DNA from: Streptomyces cadmiisoli
GTDB taxonomy: Bacteria > Actinomycetota > Actinomycetes > Streptomycetales > Streptomycetaceae
Direction: 5' to 3'
DNA: 64,000 nucleotides
NCBI RefSeq assembly: GCF_003261055.1
Contig: NZ_CP030073.1
Coordinates: forward strand, 8,928,001 to 8,992,000
Of this stretch, positions 53,010 through 62,504 are shown piece by piece (positions within the stretch are counted from its first letter, which is position 1; each line of letters starts with the position of its first letter). The notes beneath the pieces were generated by a model. It saw only the letters and a program-made list of their open reading frames with translations. It searched no databases and had not been told where the DNA came from. Position numbers and translations under genes: made by a program.

Positions 53010-53304
53010 GCGTGCCTCCGATGGATGCGGTGCAGTCCGTTGCGGTCTTTGGGCCTCGGAAGATGAACCGGGTGGCGCTCCGTGAATCCTCGCCCAGTAC
53101 GAGTACCACCGTCTCCGACGCGGCCACCACGTGACTCCGTGGAGACGCCGGCGCCACGGTCACGGCCCCACGCCGCCCGCGCCCGCCCGCGCACTGGGCT
53201 GTTCCCGCCGGCGAGGGACCAGCGAAAGACACATGACACAGCTCCTGTTCGAACAAGTCAACGTGAGCCGAGATCGTCGGGTGGTTTAGACGCTCGACTA
53301 CGAA

Positions 53305-53633
53305 GTGGGTGATCCGGCCGCGTCTCCGATGCGGCCGGGCAGCTGCACGGAGCGCTGCGGGAGGCTGCCCGAGGGCTGACGCGGGTGGCGGCGCGGGAGT
53401 GGGGCGCGTACGGGATCCGAGTGGACGTCGTGTGCCCGGCCGTGCTGAGCCCCGCGGCCGAGGCGCACTTCGCTGACCATCCGGAGGAGGCTGAACATGC
53501 AGTGGGCGGCGTCCCGTTGGCACGGATGTGTGACTCGGAGACGGACATCGGCCGGGCGACGGCCGCGTTCGTCAGCGACGTCACGGCCTGTCTGCCGGTT
53601 GGGACGTTGATGCTCCAGGGCGCCGCAGGTTGA
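53305..53633 (+). pseudogene. Short-chain dehydrogenase, C-terminal remnant
   Basis: The frame reads LHGALREAARGLTRVAAREW and GAYGIRVDVVCPAVLSPAAE, ending ATAAFVSDVTACLPVGTLML QGAAG. These are the helix after the catalytic YxxxK and the Cys-Pro loop of SDR enzymes. The Rossmann N-terminus and catalytic residues are gone. An ATG at 53385 cannot give an active enzyme. Confidence 0.7.
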
Positions 53634-53826
53634 TCGGCCGATGTGGCCGTCACTCTGCGATCCCGGCCGTCGCCTCGTCCGCTGATGCGTCTCTGTGTGG
53701 AATCATTTGACTTTAATGGACCCCTTTTGACGCATTGACAGAACTTTGTTGAAGTTGGGTATGTCTAAGGCTTGTTGTGCGTCATAGTGGTGAAATCGTG
53801 ATGGCCGTCGCACGGGGGGATAGGCG

Positions 53827-54360
53827 ATGGAGTTCTTCTTGCTGCTCGTTCTCGGTGGATTGGTGTGGCTGGTGGTGGCCGCTGTGCGCAAGACGATGTC
53901 GCCGGTCTCGCCGGGGCGGAGCCGTGACAGTGAGGCCAGGGGGGTGCGGACATCACCCGTCCCTTTGCGTAGTGCCGAACCCCGAGACATCCCCCCGCTT
54001 TTTCCCGATTTCTACCACGGCGTCCTGTTTGCCGTGGGCAAGGAGCCGTCACCGCAGAACCTGCTCGCGCTCATCGAGTACGTCGGGCAGATGCTGGCCA
54101 TCAACGCCGTGATGTGGTTCCAGCAGACTGGCGACACGGACGCCCACGACCGGTTCATGGAGCTCCGCGTGGACGACGACCGGAAGCTCGAGATGCTCCC
54201 GGACGACATGATCGACTTCCTTTGGGCCTGGCGGCCGTCGACGCACCAGGCGCTGCGCGACTGGATGCCCGAACTGGAGCAGATGCTGACCGGCCCGGAC
54301 AGCAGATTGTGGAACTTCGGCGACGAACTCCCCTTCGGCATCTGGGAGATGGAGGATTGA
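53827..54360 (+). CDS. Membrane-anchored small protein ahead of the CHAT gene
   Basis: The 177-residue protein has one N-terminal membrane helix (EFFLLLVLGGLVWLVVAAVR), a Ser/Arg-rich linker and a cytoplasmic acidic domain of about 120 residues (FYHGVLFAVGKEPSPQNLLA, DDDRKLEMLPDDMIDFLWAW, WNFGDELPFGIWEMED). ATG 53827 lies after GGGGGGATAGGCG. Its stop overlaps the TTG start of the CHAT gene, so they are coupled; it is a good candidate for partner, sensor or substrate of the CHAT protein. Confidence 0.75.
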   Translation: MEFFLLLVLGGLVWLVVAAVRKTMSPVSPGRSRDSEARGVRTSPVPLRSAEPRDIPPLFPDFYHGVLFAVGKEPSPQNLLALIEYVGQMLAINAVMWFQQTGDTDAHDRFMELRVDDDRKLEMLPDDMIDFLWAWRPSTHQALRDWMPELEQMLTGPDSRLWNFGDELPFGIWEMED

Positions 54361-57300
54361 GCGCGGTGCCCGGCCCTTCCGGGGCGCACGAAGCACTCGC
54401 TGTCGCGACAGCGCTGGCTCGGGTGCGTGAGCGCTTAGAGCGGTTCCGTGCCGGGGACACGGAAGCTGTCCTCGAGGACCAGGCATCCCAGGAAGCCGCA
54501 CAGGCCGTGGCCGTACGCCCCACCCCGGAAGGCGTCGCCGCGGTGGCCTGGCTCTACCAGTACCGGGCGCTCGCCGTCGGCCGGCTCGGGCTCGACGGGG
54601 AGGACGCCCAGCTGGCGTTCACCCTCTTCGGCAAGGTCGCCGGAGTGCTCCCGCGGGAACTGCCGCCCCATATCGCCCACGGCCTGGCCGTCGTCCGAGC
54701 GGATCCTCACGATCCTCTTCACGGCCTGCAGCGGATGGTGACCGAGGCCGAGGAACGGCTGGAAAGCAGCGAGGCCTCCGGCAATGCCGAGGTGATCGAC
54801 AACGCCATCGCGATACTCACCCGGGCACTCGACGCATGGCCCGAGCAAGGGCACGGACGACACGACGCCCTCGGGCTGCTGGGCAGTGCGCTGCGCCGCC
54901 GCTACGCCTTCCACCCCTCAGAGCCGTGGCGCCTGGAGAGCGCCGTCACGGTCCTCACGGAAGCGGTGGCCGCCGTCCCCACCGGAGACCTGATCGGCCA
55001 CAGACACGCCCACAACCTCTGCTCCGCATACCTCGACCGGTACGACTCGACGGGCGACCTCCGCGATCTGGAGGCCGCGCAACAGGCCAACGCCCAGGCG
55101 CTGCGCCTGGTCGTGGGGGGTGACCCCGAGCGCGTTCGACTGCTCACCCAGCGGGCTGACGTGCTGCGCTCACACACCTCGGCGGGCGCGGATCACAGTC
55201 TGCTGGAGGAGGCCGTGACGCTGTGCCGGGAGGCCGTACGGACGGTGTCCCCGAAGAACCCCAACTGGTCCGACGTTCACGCGACGGCCGCGAACGTTCT
55301 CGGTGACTGGTATGTGCACGGGCATGACCTGGACGTCCTGGACGAGGCGATCAGCTGCGCAAATACGGCGGTGACCGGGATACCGGAGGAGGACGACAGG
55401 GACTCCGCGCTTGCGACCCAGGGCCGGCTGCTCATGCTCCGGGCCCGGCAGACGGGGGAGAGCACCGACCTCGCGGCCGCGGAAGGCGCCCTCGCCAAAG
55501 CTGTCCATGGCCTGCCGCCGGGTCACACCTCGCGCACCGCGTACCAGAGCGACCTCGCCGACACGCTGTACGAGCGACACCGCGCCACCGGTGACCAGGC
55601 CTGTCTGCGGGAAGCGCTTCAGCACGCCCGCCAGGCCATCGACGCAGCTGCCGAACGCGGCACGGTCGCCTCCGCGCTGTTCAACAGCCTCGGTCGCATC
55701 CTGACAGCGTGCTACGACACCACCGGCGATCCGACATACCTGGCCGAGGCCGTCGAACGGCTACGGCAGGCGGAGGAGCAGTCGCCGCCGGGCAGCAGGA
55801 TTCGCGGCGTCTGCCTGCTGCACCTCGGTAACGCACTCATGCTGCAAGCCGCGCTCGCCGTCCGAACGGCTGAGCGCAATCAGACGTACGCCGAGGCCAC
55901 GGATGTACTGCACGCGGCAGTGGACGCCCTGCCGCCCGGCCCGGACCGGCACCTCGCGCTCAACAACCTTGCCATGCTGGTACGCAGCCAAGGCGGCGAC
56001 GACGCCATGGAGGCACTGCACCGGGCTCACCGCGGCCTCAGGGAGATCCTCGCTTCCGCTGCACCGGACAGCCAGGCCCAGGAACTGGCGGCACTGAACC
56101 TGGCGTTGAACCTCCTGGACGAGTACGAGGCCGATCCGGACGGTGACGGGCCGCTGCGTGAGGCGGAGGAACTGCTGCGCACAGCACACCGGCGGCAGAG
56201 GCCCGGTCGGCACGCGTACGCCACCGTGGCCCGTGAACTCGCCCGTTGCGTCGCCCTGCGGTCCGCGGCCGGTGGGCGGAGCGGTCCGCACCCCGAAGCC
56301 GTCGCGCTGCTGCGCGCGGTCGTTTCCGCGGGCGACGGCTGCTCGCTCGGTAACCGTGCCTCCGCGGCCACCCAACTGGGCGGCCTCTACGCCGACGCGG
56401 GCGAGTGGACCGCCGCCCAGGAGGCCTACACGGAAGGGATCGAGCTGCTCGCCAGGGCTGCCGCGCCCGAGCGCGGCCGTGCCGCTCAGGAACACAACCT
56501 CGGTGCCTTCTTCGGCCTCGCCTCGGACGCCGCCGCGTGCGCGCTGGGCGCGGGCGACCCCGTGCGCGCTGTCGAGTTGCTGGAGAAGGGCAGAGGACTC
56601 CTGCTGCCCGCTCGGTCTCCGGGCTCGAGTGCCGATGCGGCGCGCCCTGTCATGGACGGTCGCACGGTGGCCGTCATCAACACCGGCCGACACCGCTGCG
56701 ATGCGCTGATTGTGCGCGACGGGACAGTCACGGTCGTCCCGCTGCCGAGGCTCACGCACAGCTCACTCATCCGCCAGGCCGGCACGTTCCTGTGGGCCGT
56801 GCAGCGTGCCCAGGATCCCCGCTGCCCCCGTGAGGACCTCTATAAGGCGCAGCAGGTAGCGGTTCCGGCAGTCCTGCGCTGGCTCTGGCACTCCACGGTA
56901 CGTCCGGTGCTCGATGCCATCGGCCTGACCGCACCTCCTGCCCGGGGCGTGCCGTGGCCGAGGATCTGGTGGTGCCCGACCGGGTTGCTGTCCTTCCTCC
57001 CGCTGCACGCGGCGGGGGAGCACCGCTCTCTGTACGACGGGTCCGTCGGCGACGGCGCATTTGACCGTGTCGTCTCCTCGTACGTCCCTACGCTGCGCAC
57101 CCTCGCCGATGCCGCCCGGCAGCCCAGGGGGGTACGCGGTCCCGCGGAGGGGGGTCTGCTCGTGGTGGCTCCAGAGGCTCCGGGCACGGCCGCGCTGCCC
57201 CAGGTGCCGCGTGAGGTCGCAGCGATCCGGGAGCAGCACCCTGGCAGCACCGTGCTGTTCGGTGCCGAGGCCACGAAGGAGCGGATCCTGGACGAGGTTC

Positions 57301-57740
57301 CGCGGCACTCCTGGTTCCATTTCGCCGGGCATGGGACGCAGAACGTTGAGCTCGCGGACAGCGCGACTCTGCTGCCCCACGACTACACGTCCGGCGGGCA
57401 GCGGATCGGACTGTCCGACCTGGCCCGTCTGCGCCTGGGCAGAGCGGAACTCGCCTTCCTCTCGGCCTGTCAGACCGCAGTGGGCCAGCTCACTCTGGCG
57501 GACGAGCACACCCACATCGCGGGACTGCTGCAGTCCATCGGCTTTCCGCACGTCGTCGCCACCCAGTGGACGGTCCGGGACGGGGCGACCGCGGCCGTGG
57601 CCGCCGAGTTCCACCGGTTGGCGGCCGCGCACGGCAGCGCGTTCGACCCGGCGCCCGCGCTGCACGCCGCGGTGCGGGAGGTCCGGAACGCGCAGCCCGA
57701 ACCGTACATTTGGGCGCCCTTCCTGTACTTCGGACCCTAG
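54357..57740 (+). CDS. TPR-CHAT domain protein (caspase-like)
   Basis: About 1127 residues. The N-terminal 750 residues are repeated helical pairs of TPR type (for example DDLADTLYERHRATGD-like and LREALQHARQAIDAAAERGT units). The C-terminal 330 residues are a CHAT domain with the catalytic His992 in WFHFAGHGTQ and Cys1038 in AFLSACQTAVG, plus WTVRDGATAAVAAEFHRL. CHAT proteins are clan-CD proteases related to caspases; TPR-CHAT proteins act in conflict systems such as TPR-CHAT with gasdermin or type III-E CRISPR. TTG 54357 (GGGAG at 8 nt) overlaps the upstream stop; GTG 54366 is the alternative. Confidence 0.9.
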   Translation: MSAVPGPSGAHEALAVATALARVRERLERFRAGDTEAVLEDQASQEAAQAVAVRPTPEGVAAVAWLYQYRALAVGRLGLDGEDAQLAFTLFGKVAGVLPRELPPHIAHGLAVVRADPHDPLHGLQRMVTEAEERLESSEASGNAEVIDNAIAILTRALDAWPEQGHGRHDALGLLGSALRRRYAFHPSEPWRLESAVTVLTEAVAAVPTGDLIGHRHAHNLCSAYLDRYDSTGDLRDLEAAQQANAQALRLVVGGDPERVRLLTQRADVLRSHTSAGADHSLLEEAVTLCREAVRTVSPKNPNWSDVHATAANVLGDWYVHGHDLDVLDEAISCANTAVTGIPEEDDRDSALATQGRLLMLRARQTGESTDLAAAEGALAKAVHGLPPGHTSRTAYQSDLADTLYERHRATGDQACLREALQHARQAIDAAAERGTVASALFNSLGRILTACYDTTGDPTYLAEAVERLRQAEEQSPPGSRIRGVCLLHLGNALMLQAALAVRTAERNQTYAEATDVLHAAVDALPPGPDRHLALNNLAMLVRSQGGDDAMEALHRAHRGLREILASAAPDSQAQELAALNLALNLLDEYEADPDGDGPLREAEELLRTAHRRQRPGRHAYATVARELARCVALRSAAGGRSGPHPEAVALLRAVVSAGDGCSLGNRASAATQLGGLYADAGEWTAAQEAYTEGIELLARAAAPERGRAAQEHNLGAFFGLASDAAACALGAGDPVRAVELLEKGRGLLLPARSPGSSADAARPVMDGRTVAVINTGRHRCDALIVRDGTVTVVPLPRLTHSSLIRQAGTFLWAVQRAQDPRCPREDLYKAQQVAVPAVLRWLWHSTVRPVLDAIGLTAPPARGVPWPRIWWCPTGLLSFLPLHAAGEHRSLYDGSVGDGAFDRVVSSYVPTLRTLADAARQPRGVRGPAEGGLLVVAPEAPGTAALPQVPREVAAIREQHPGSTVLFGAEATKERILDEVPRHSWFHFAGHGTQNVELADSATLLPHDYTSGGQRIGLSDLARLRLGRAELAFLSACQTAVGQLTLADEHTHIAGLLQSIGFPHVVATQWTVRDGATAAVAAEFHRLAAAHGSAFDPAPALHAAVREVRNAQPEPYIWAPFLYFGP

Positions 57741-57748
57741 ACCGTGGT

Positions 57749-58693
57749 TCAGCCGCCGATGTCGAACACGAGAGCCGGATCGTCGGAACCGCGGTACACA
57801 TGGGCTGTCAGTCGAAGCCCGGCACGCGGTTCGTCCGCGGCGGTCGCTGGCAGGGGATGGCGGAGCGCGCGGTACAACTGCTGGCGATGCAGGTCGAACG
57901 CGACCTGCAGCAGGATCGCGTAGTCCTGGCAAGCACGTGGCAGCCGCCATCTCCACGCGACGAGCAGGGGCAGCAGAGCAAGCAGAGCCCAGGGAGTCCA
58001 GTACACGGCGGGCAGCACCAGCAGCGACCACAGTCCCGCGGCGACGGAGTCGTCCAGCCGCTGACGGGCGGTCGAGAGCTCATGCTGCAGCGGCTCGGGC
58101 AGCAGGGTCCAGAGATGGGGCCACACGAGCACCGCGTCCAAGCCGTACTTGTGGTGGGGTTCGGCCTCGGCGGCCCGCAGGATATTTCCGACCCGGGTCG
58201 GCATGGTCAGTGCCGGGTCGCGGGGGCTCCAGTGGAGCCTGGCTTCCAGTCTGCCGTACTCGGTGCGCTCCGATGCGGAAAGCGGCGGCTGCGCGGCGGT
58301 CGACGGGTCGTCCTCCAGTCGCGCGTACAGTGCCCTCCACGCGGCCGAGTCGGCAACGCGCCGCCGAGTGTGTCGTGCGCACAGCCACCCGCTTACGGGG
58401 GACAGGATCCGGGGCCAGTAGCCCTCCAGCAGCCGCAGCGAGGGAAATATCAACTGACGCATGAGCACGCCGGATCCCGTGACCACCACCAGCGCCACCA
58501 ACAGCAGCGTGATCTGTTCACCGGGGCGCATCGCCCCCACGGTGTCGAGCCTCGCTGCCAGGGCCTGGCGGGGCCGCGGCTGTCCTGCGGCCCAGGCCAG
58601 CACCAAAGCCAGGCAGTACACCGCCGCGGCCAGACCCGTGGCCAGCCACCGCTCGACCAGCTTTCCTGCGGCCGCGTTCCAGAAGACCGGCAC
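57749..58693 (-). CDS. Multi-pass membrane protein convergent to the CHAT gene
   Basis: The 314-residue protein has four or five membrane segments: two near residues 17-38 and 58-78, and two near 228-262 (LLVLPAVYWTPWALLALLPL). Long cytoplasmic stretches lie between them, and a C-terminal domain ends LTAHVYRGSDDPALVFDIGG. GTG 58693 is 10 bp after the stop of the gene at 58704, so they form an operon. Its stop faces the CHAT stop at 8 bp. No family recognised. Confidence 0.75.
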   Translation of the reverse strand: MPVFWNAAAGKLVERWLATGLAAAVYCLALVLAWAAGQPRPRQALAARLDTVGAMRPGEQITLLLVALVVVTGSGVLMRQLIFPSLRLLEGYWPRILSPVSGWLCARHTRRRVADSAAWRALYARLEDDPSTAAQPPLSASERTEYGRLEARLHWSPRDPALTMPTRVGNILRAAEAEPHHKYGLDAVLVWPHLWTLLPEPLQHELSTARQRLDDSVAAGLWSLLVLPAVYWTPWALLALLPLLVAWRWRLPRACQDYAILLQVAFDLHRQQLYRALRHPLPATAADEPRAGLRLTAHVYRGSDDPALVFDIGG

Positions 58694-58703
58694 GTCGACT
58701 CAC

Positions 58704-59108
58704 TTACGCTTCACGACTGAGCAGCCACGTGCATCCCGAGCAGCGCGGCACGGGGTCGCCCATGAAGCTGCGCACCCAGGTGTCGGGGCTCGGGCACACC
58801 GGGTTCTTGCACACAAACGTCGTGGCCGACGCGACCGGGATCGGATCTCCAGCCTGTCCCGAGTATCCGCTGCCGAGCCCGGGCGTGTTGCGATCCTCCC
58901 CCTGGCGGAGTCTCTCCTCGACCCAGGAACGGACGCGGACGTCGGAGCCGAGGACGCGGCGCAGCTCGTAGGACCCCCCGGAGCGCGTCCAGACGGCGAG
59001 CGCGCGGTGGATCTCCGCCGCGATCCCGGGGGCGTCCGAGCCGACCAGCGTCGGTAGCAGTCCGAGTGCTTCCCGGGCGAGCTCCGCCGTTACCCGGTCA
59101 TCTTGCAT
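58704..59108 (-). CDS. Hypothetical protein with C-terminal Cys cluster
   Basis: The 134-residue protein has a helical N-terminal half (AREALGLLPTLVGSDAPGIA) and a C-terminal zinc-ribbon-like cluster: FVCKNPVCPSPDTWVRSF and PRCSGCTWLL. ATG 59108 follows GGGGAGG, a strong ribosome site. It starts the two-gene operon with the membrane protein. The cluster suggests binding to nucleic acid or protein; no family was named. Confidence 0.75.
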   Translation of the reverse strand: MQDDRVTAELAREALGLLPTLVGSDAPGIAAEIHRALAVWTRSGGSYELRRVLGSDVRVRSWVEERLRQGEDRNTPGLGSGYSGQAGDPIPVASATTFVCKNPVCPSPDTWVRSFMGDPVPRCSGCTWLLSREA

Positions 59109-59779
59109 GCCCCGCCTCCCCACAGCCGGCACCCGTCTCGACACACCAGTCTCGCAGCTGTTCCAGGCGTGCGTGGGCGATCGCCGGTGCTCATGGGGTT
59201 TCCTGGCCGGTGGCAACTTGCCTGTGGACCCGCGCGTCACCCCCCCCCACGAACCCGCAGCCTCGCGAGCTATGCGGGGTGATGGTGCTGGGGCAGCAAG
59301 CGAGTGGAGCCGTGGGCCGCGCCTTGGCCGACGCCTCGGTGGTTCACGTGGGAGCGGAGTGCGGTGGCCTGTTTGTGGCAGCCAGGACTATCAGGGTGCG
59401 GGCCCGGCTGGCGACTTGGCGGACGGCGGGGTGCGGATGGTGACCACTGAGTGGCAGGCGAGGCGTTCCTCCGGGCTGAGAGGCGCGGGCCGGGCCGGCG
59501 TGATGGGGTCGGTGGTGACCGATTGGTGCCAGCCCTGCCACGTGGTCTGGGGCCAGGATGGCTCGGCCGCACCGGCGCCCGAACGGGGGTGGTGTCGGTT
59601 GGCGCGCCCGTCGGCGGGTACCGATCACCGTAGAGCGCGACGGCTTGCAGGGTGGGTTCGTGAGCATGCGCACCGGGGGATGGGGTTGTGGACCCGAAGC
59701 TCTCCGCCTCAGAGGAAGGGGAGTCCGCCTCGCTGTTCGCCTTCTTCATCACCTGCCGCGGCTCGCGTCCGTTGCGGGC
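59109..59779. other. Gap without a supported gene
   Basis: About 670 bp. Frames on both strands are Pro/Arg-rich shadows. A minus frame beginning MKKANSEADSPSSEAESFGS has plausible content for 25 residues but no continuation. A run of nine C (about 59240) stands out. Confidence 0.35.
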
Positions 59780-60496
59780 TCATTGACGGGTGAGTACGCG
59801 GAATTCGTTGCCGTCGGGGTCGGCCAGCAGTACCGCGCTGTCGTCCTTGCCGGGGGTTGAGTTGAGACGCTTCGCCCCGAGAGAGAGCAGGCGCTCGACC
59901 TCGGCTTGCTGATCGTCGTCCGGCGCGAGGTCCAGGTGAAGGTCTTTGCCGGGGTCCGGCATGAGCGGCGGCCCACCCCACGTGATCTTCGTACCGCCGT
60001 TCGGTGACTGGATGGCGGTCTCCGGGCTCTGGTCCCATACCAGCGGCCAGCCCAGCGCCTTGCTCCAGAAGTAGCCCACGGCCTGCGAACCATCGCAGGC
60101 GAGCGCTCCGATGAAGCCGCAGCCGGCGAGGAAACCGTTACCCGGCTCGAGGACGCAGAACTCGTTGCCTTCGGGGTCGGCGAGCACCACGTGGGATGCG
60201 TCCGGTCCCTGGCCGACATCGGCGTGCTGCGCGCCGAGGTCGAGCGCCCTGGCCACGGTCTCCTGCTGGTCCTCCAGGGACACACTGGTCAGGTCGAAGT
60301 GCAGCCGGTTCTGGGCGACCTTCTGCGCCTGGGAGGGACTAAAACCGAGACGGTAGCCGGCGTCATTCCCGGACAGCAGGGTGACACCGTCGTAGGAATC
60401 GTCGGCTCTCTCCAGGCCGAGGACGCCGGACCAGAAGTGCGCCAGGCGCTCGGGCCGGTGTGCGTCGAAGGAGATTGCGAAGAGTCGGCTGCTCAT
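59780..60496 (-). CDS. VOC-family protein with two glyoxalase domains
   Basis: The 238-residue protein has two repeats of the vicinal-oxygen-chelate fold: SSRLFAISFDAHRPERLAHF to DPEGNEFCVLEPGNGF, and FIGALACDGSQAVGYFWSKA to DPDGNEFRVLTRQ. DPEGNEF is the typical C-terminal strand of each half, and RLHFDLTS and LHLDLAP give metal-like His. Such proteins are glyoxalases, dioxygenases or resistance proteins. ATG 60496 is chosen by the family N-terminus. Confidence 0.9.
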   Translation of the reverse strand: MSSRLFAISFDAHRPERLAHFWSGVLGLERADDSYDGVTLLSGNDAGYRLGFSPSQAQKVAQNRLHFDLTSVSLEDQQETVARALDLGAQHADVGQGPDASHVVLADPEGNEFCVLEPGNGFLAGCGFIGALACDGSQAVGYFWSKALGWPLVWDQSPETAIQSPNGGTKITWGGPPLMPDPGKDLHLDLAPDDDQQAEVERLLSLGAKRLNSTPGKDDSAVLLADPDGNEFRVLTRQ

Positions 60497-61228
60497 TGCG
60501 CCACACATCCTCGGTCTGTCGTGTGCCAACTGTCTGCAGGGCGCCACTCAGCGCCTGAAACGCGGATCCTATCGGTGGGCGGGCCACACTTGCAGTCGAG
60601 TATTCCGCGGCCGGGAGTGCAGGACGTTCGGCTCTGTCCCGTGATCGGTGGGGCGAAGGGTGACGGTCGTTCTTGATGTTGCATGCGAGATGTCAACGAG
60701 CCTCAAGCCGTGGTGCTTTCGGGACTGCTGTTGCTGGTCGTCGAGGATGTGGCGGACGAGAGCGAGCTCATCCGGCGGGTTCTCGTGCTGCGACGACACC
60801 TATGTGGTGGGTCCGCGGGGCCCGGGCATCGACCGCCTGGTCCCGCTCGCCGAACGGGCGGCCCCACGCGCCCGGGCGGCCATGCATCGGCCCGGCCCGG
60901 CACGGCTGCCGACGAGCGGACCGTACTTGCGCGGCATGGATTGCGTCCGAGGCGGCGGTCCTCGGCGGCGGCCTGGAGAGTACGCCACCGTACGCGGCGA
61001 GGGGCCGACAGCGGCAGCAGGCGCCCAGGTCCGGGCCGGCAGCCGTGCGCCGGATGGCACGGCTTGGAATGTGCCCCCCTTCAGCACAGCTGCCGTGTCT
61101 GCGCTCCGCTGCGGCAGAGCTGTCCCGCGACGCCGATCACCCGGTAGACGCACACCAGGACAGCGCTCCGACGGTACCGTCGTTGTCCCGACGTCCGGGG
61201 AACGCCGCAGGGTTGTCCGCCTCGACTG
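60497..61228. other. Gap without a supported gene
   Basis: About 730 bp. One minus frame from GTG 60799 (SSQHENPPDELALVRHILDD) could be a short gene start, and one plus frame (TYVVGPRGPGIDRLVPLAER) has local codon bias, but neither gives a continuous protein. Likely decayed genes. Confidence 0.35.
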
Positions 61229-61324
61229 TCATGGCAAGCTGAACAGCCCCAGGAACGCTGCCACCGCGTTGAGCATGGCGGCACCGAACGGCTTGGAGAC
61301 GGAGTCTGCCCGCGCCGCGGTCAT
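61229..61324 (-). CDS. 31-residue peptide at the end of the operon
   Basis: ATG 61324 lies 4 nt after the stop of the membrane-protein gene and its ribosome site GGAGGGAG overlaps that stop. The peptide is TAARADSVSKPFGAAMLNAV followed by AAFLGLFSLP, with a hydrophobic second half. The tight spacing and strong site support translation. It may be a small membrane peptide, or a longer gene cut short. Confidence 0.45.
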   Translation of the reverse strand: MTAARADSVSKPFGAAMLNAVAAFLGLFSLP

Positions 61325-61328
61325 CGGC

Positions 61329-62504
61329 TCACTCCCTCCGGCTTCGGTCCAGGAGGCCGCACACCGCAACGCCCGTCACCAGGAAGGCCCCCATGGCCGT
61401 CAGCAGGGCGACCTCCTTGTACGACGGTGGGGTCACCCGGAGCGCCAGAGCAGCGCCGACGGCTCCGGCGAGGACGGCGCAGCCTATGCGGGCTGTCAGG
61501 CGGAGAGCGGCGCGGGGGTGCTGCTCGGCACCGGTCGGCATCTCGCGGGCGGCGCGTACGCAGGCTGCCACGGCAGTGAGGGCCGCCGCCGACAGGGCCA
61601 GTCGGGGCGTGCCGAACAGCAGGCCGTAGCGGATTGCCAGGGCTGGTACGAAGAACAGCAACAGCCAGTGGCGTATGGCGTGCACCATGAAGGACAGCGT
61701 GGGCGCGGATCGGCCCGGCAGCCGGGAAGCGGCCGCACGCAGCCCGAGGAGGGCCGCCGCGGCAGCCAGGGCGAACGGCAGGCGGTCGTCGAGGCGGCCC
61801 AGGTTGTACAGCAGAGCGGTGTCATAGACGACCAGCACCAGCGCGCCCAGCGTTCCCAGCGAGCCGATGAACACCAGCAGGCCCGGCACCGAGGCCGGCA
61901 CCCGGGTCGTACCCGTGTCGCGCGCTGCCATGGCGGCGAGCAGCAGCGGGGTGACGACTGACGAGAGGGCACGGATCACCACGTCGTCCACGGTGTACGG
62001 ATTGCGCAGATCCCACTCGACCAGACAGAACACGGCCGTGTACGACACCGAGGCCATTGGCAGCAGGGCCGAGCGCGCGATCCGGCGGTACAGATCAGCG
62101 TCCAGCCAGCGCACCACCGTGCCGAACGCCAGCAGCACGAAGGGGAGTTCCAGGAAGGCCTGGATCCGCAGCACGCTCGGTGCAAGGAGCCCCGGCGCCG
62201 GGAAGTGCTCCGCCAGGTCGCGCAGCACGGGATGTGCCGACGCCAGGTCGAACCACCCGACGGGCAGATACCGCGCGATGAACGACGGGTCCCCGCCGTG
62301 TACACGGAGCACATAGACGGTGAACAGCACCTGGTTGACGTAGACGAGGCCGGTCACCAGCGCGAGCCAGACGGCCGGCGAGGAGACGCGGCGGTCCGCC
62401 GCCCGGACCGGGTCGGGGCGGCGGACCAGGACACGCGAGGTGATCACGAGGGCCGGGACGACCGACGTGAGCACCCCCACGTCCACGAGTAGCCGTACGT
62501 CCAT
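61329..62504 (-). CDS. Polytopic membrane protein, about 390 residues
   Basis: Ten or so membrane segments span the protein (DVRLLVDVGVLTSVVPALVI, WLALVTGLVYVNQVLFTVYV, FALAAAAALLGLRAAASRLP and others). The largest loop near residues 70-105 (DPSFIARYLPVGWFDLASAH) probably faces outside. No transporter or enzyme signature was recognised. ATG 62504 overlaps the stop of the upstream lipoprotein gene (TGATG). It belongs to an operon with two exported-protein genes and a 31-residue peptide. Confidence 0.78.
   Translation of the reverse strand: MDVRLLVDVGVLTSVVPALVITSRVLVRRPDPVRAADRRVSSPAVWLALVTGLVYVNQVLFTVYVLRVHGGDPSFIARYLPVGWFDLASAHPVLRDLAEHFPAPGLLAPSVLRIQAFLELPFVLLAFGTVVRWLDADLYRRIARSALLPMASVSYTAVFCLVEWDLRNPYTVDDVVIRALSSVVTPLLLAAMAARDTGTTRVPASVPGLLVFIGSLGTLGALVLVVYDTALLYNLGRLDDRLPFALAAAAALLGLRAAASRLPGRSAPTLSFMVHAIRHWLLLFFVPALAIRYGLLFGTPRLALSAAALTAVAACVRAAREMPTGAEQHPRAALRLTARIGCAVLAGAVGAALALRVTPPSYKEVALLTAMGAFLVTGVAVCGLLDRSRRE

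Noticed and set aside
60648..61961. Plus-strand frame of 437 residues
   Set aside because: Its second half is antisense to a clear membrane protein; the first half has only local bias.
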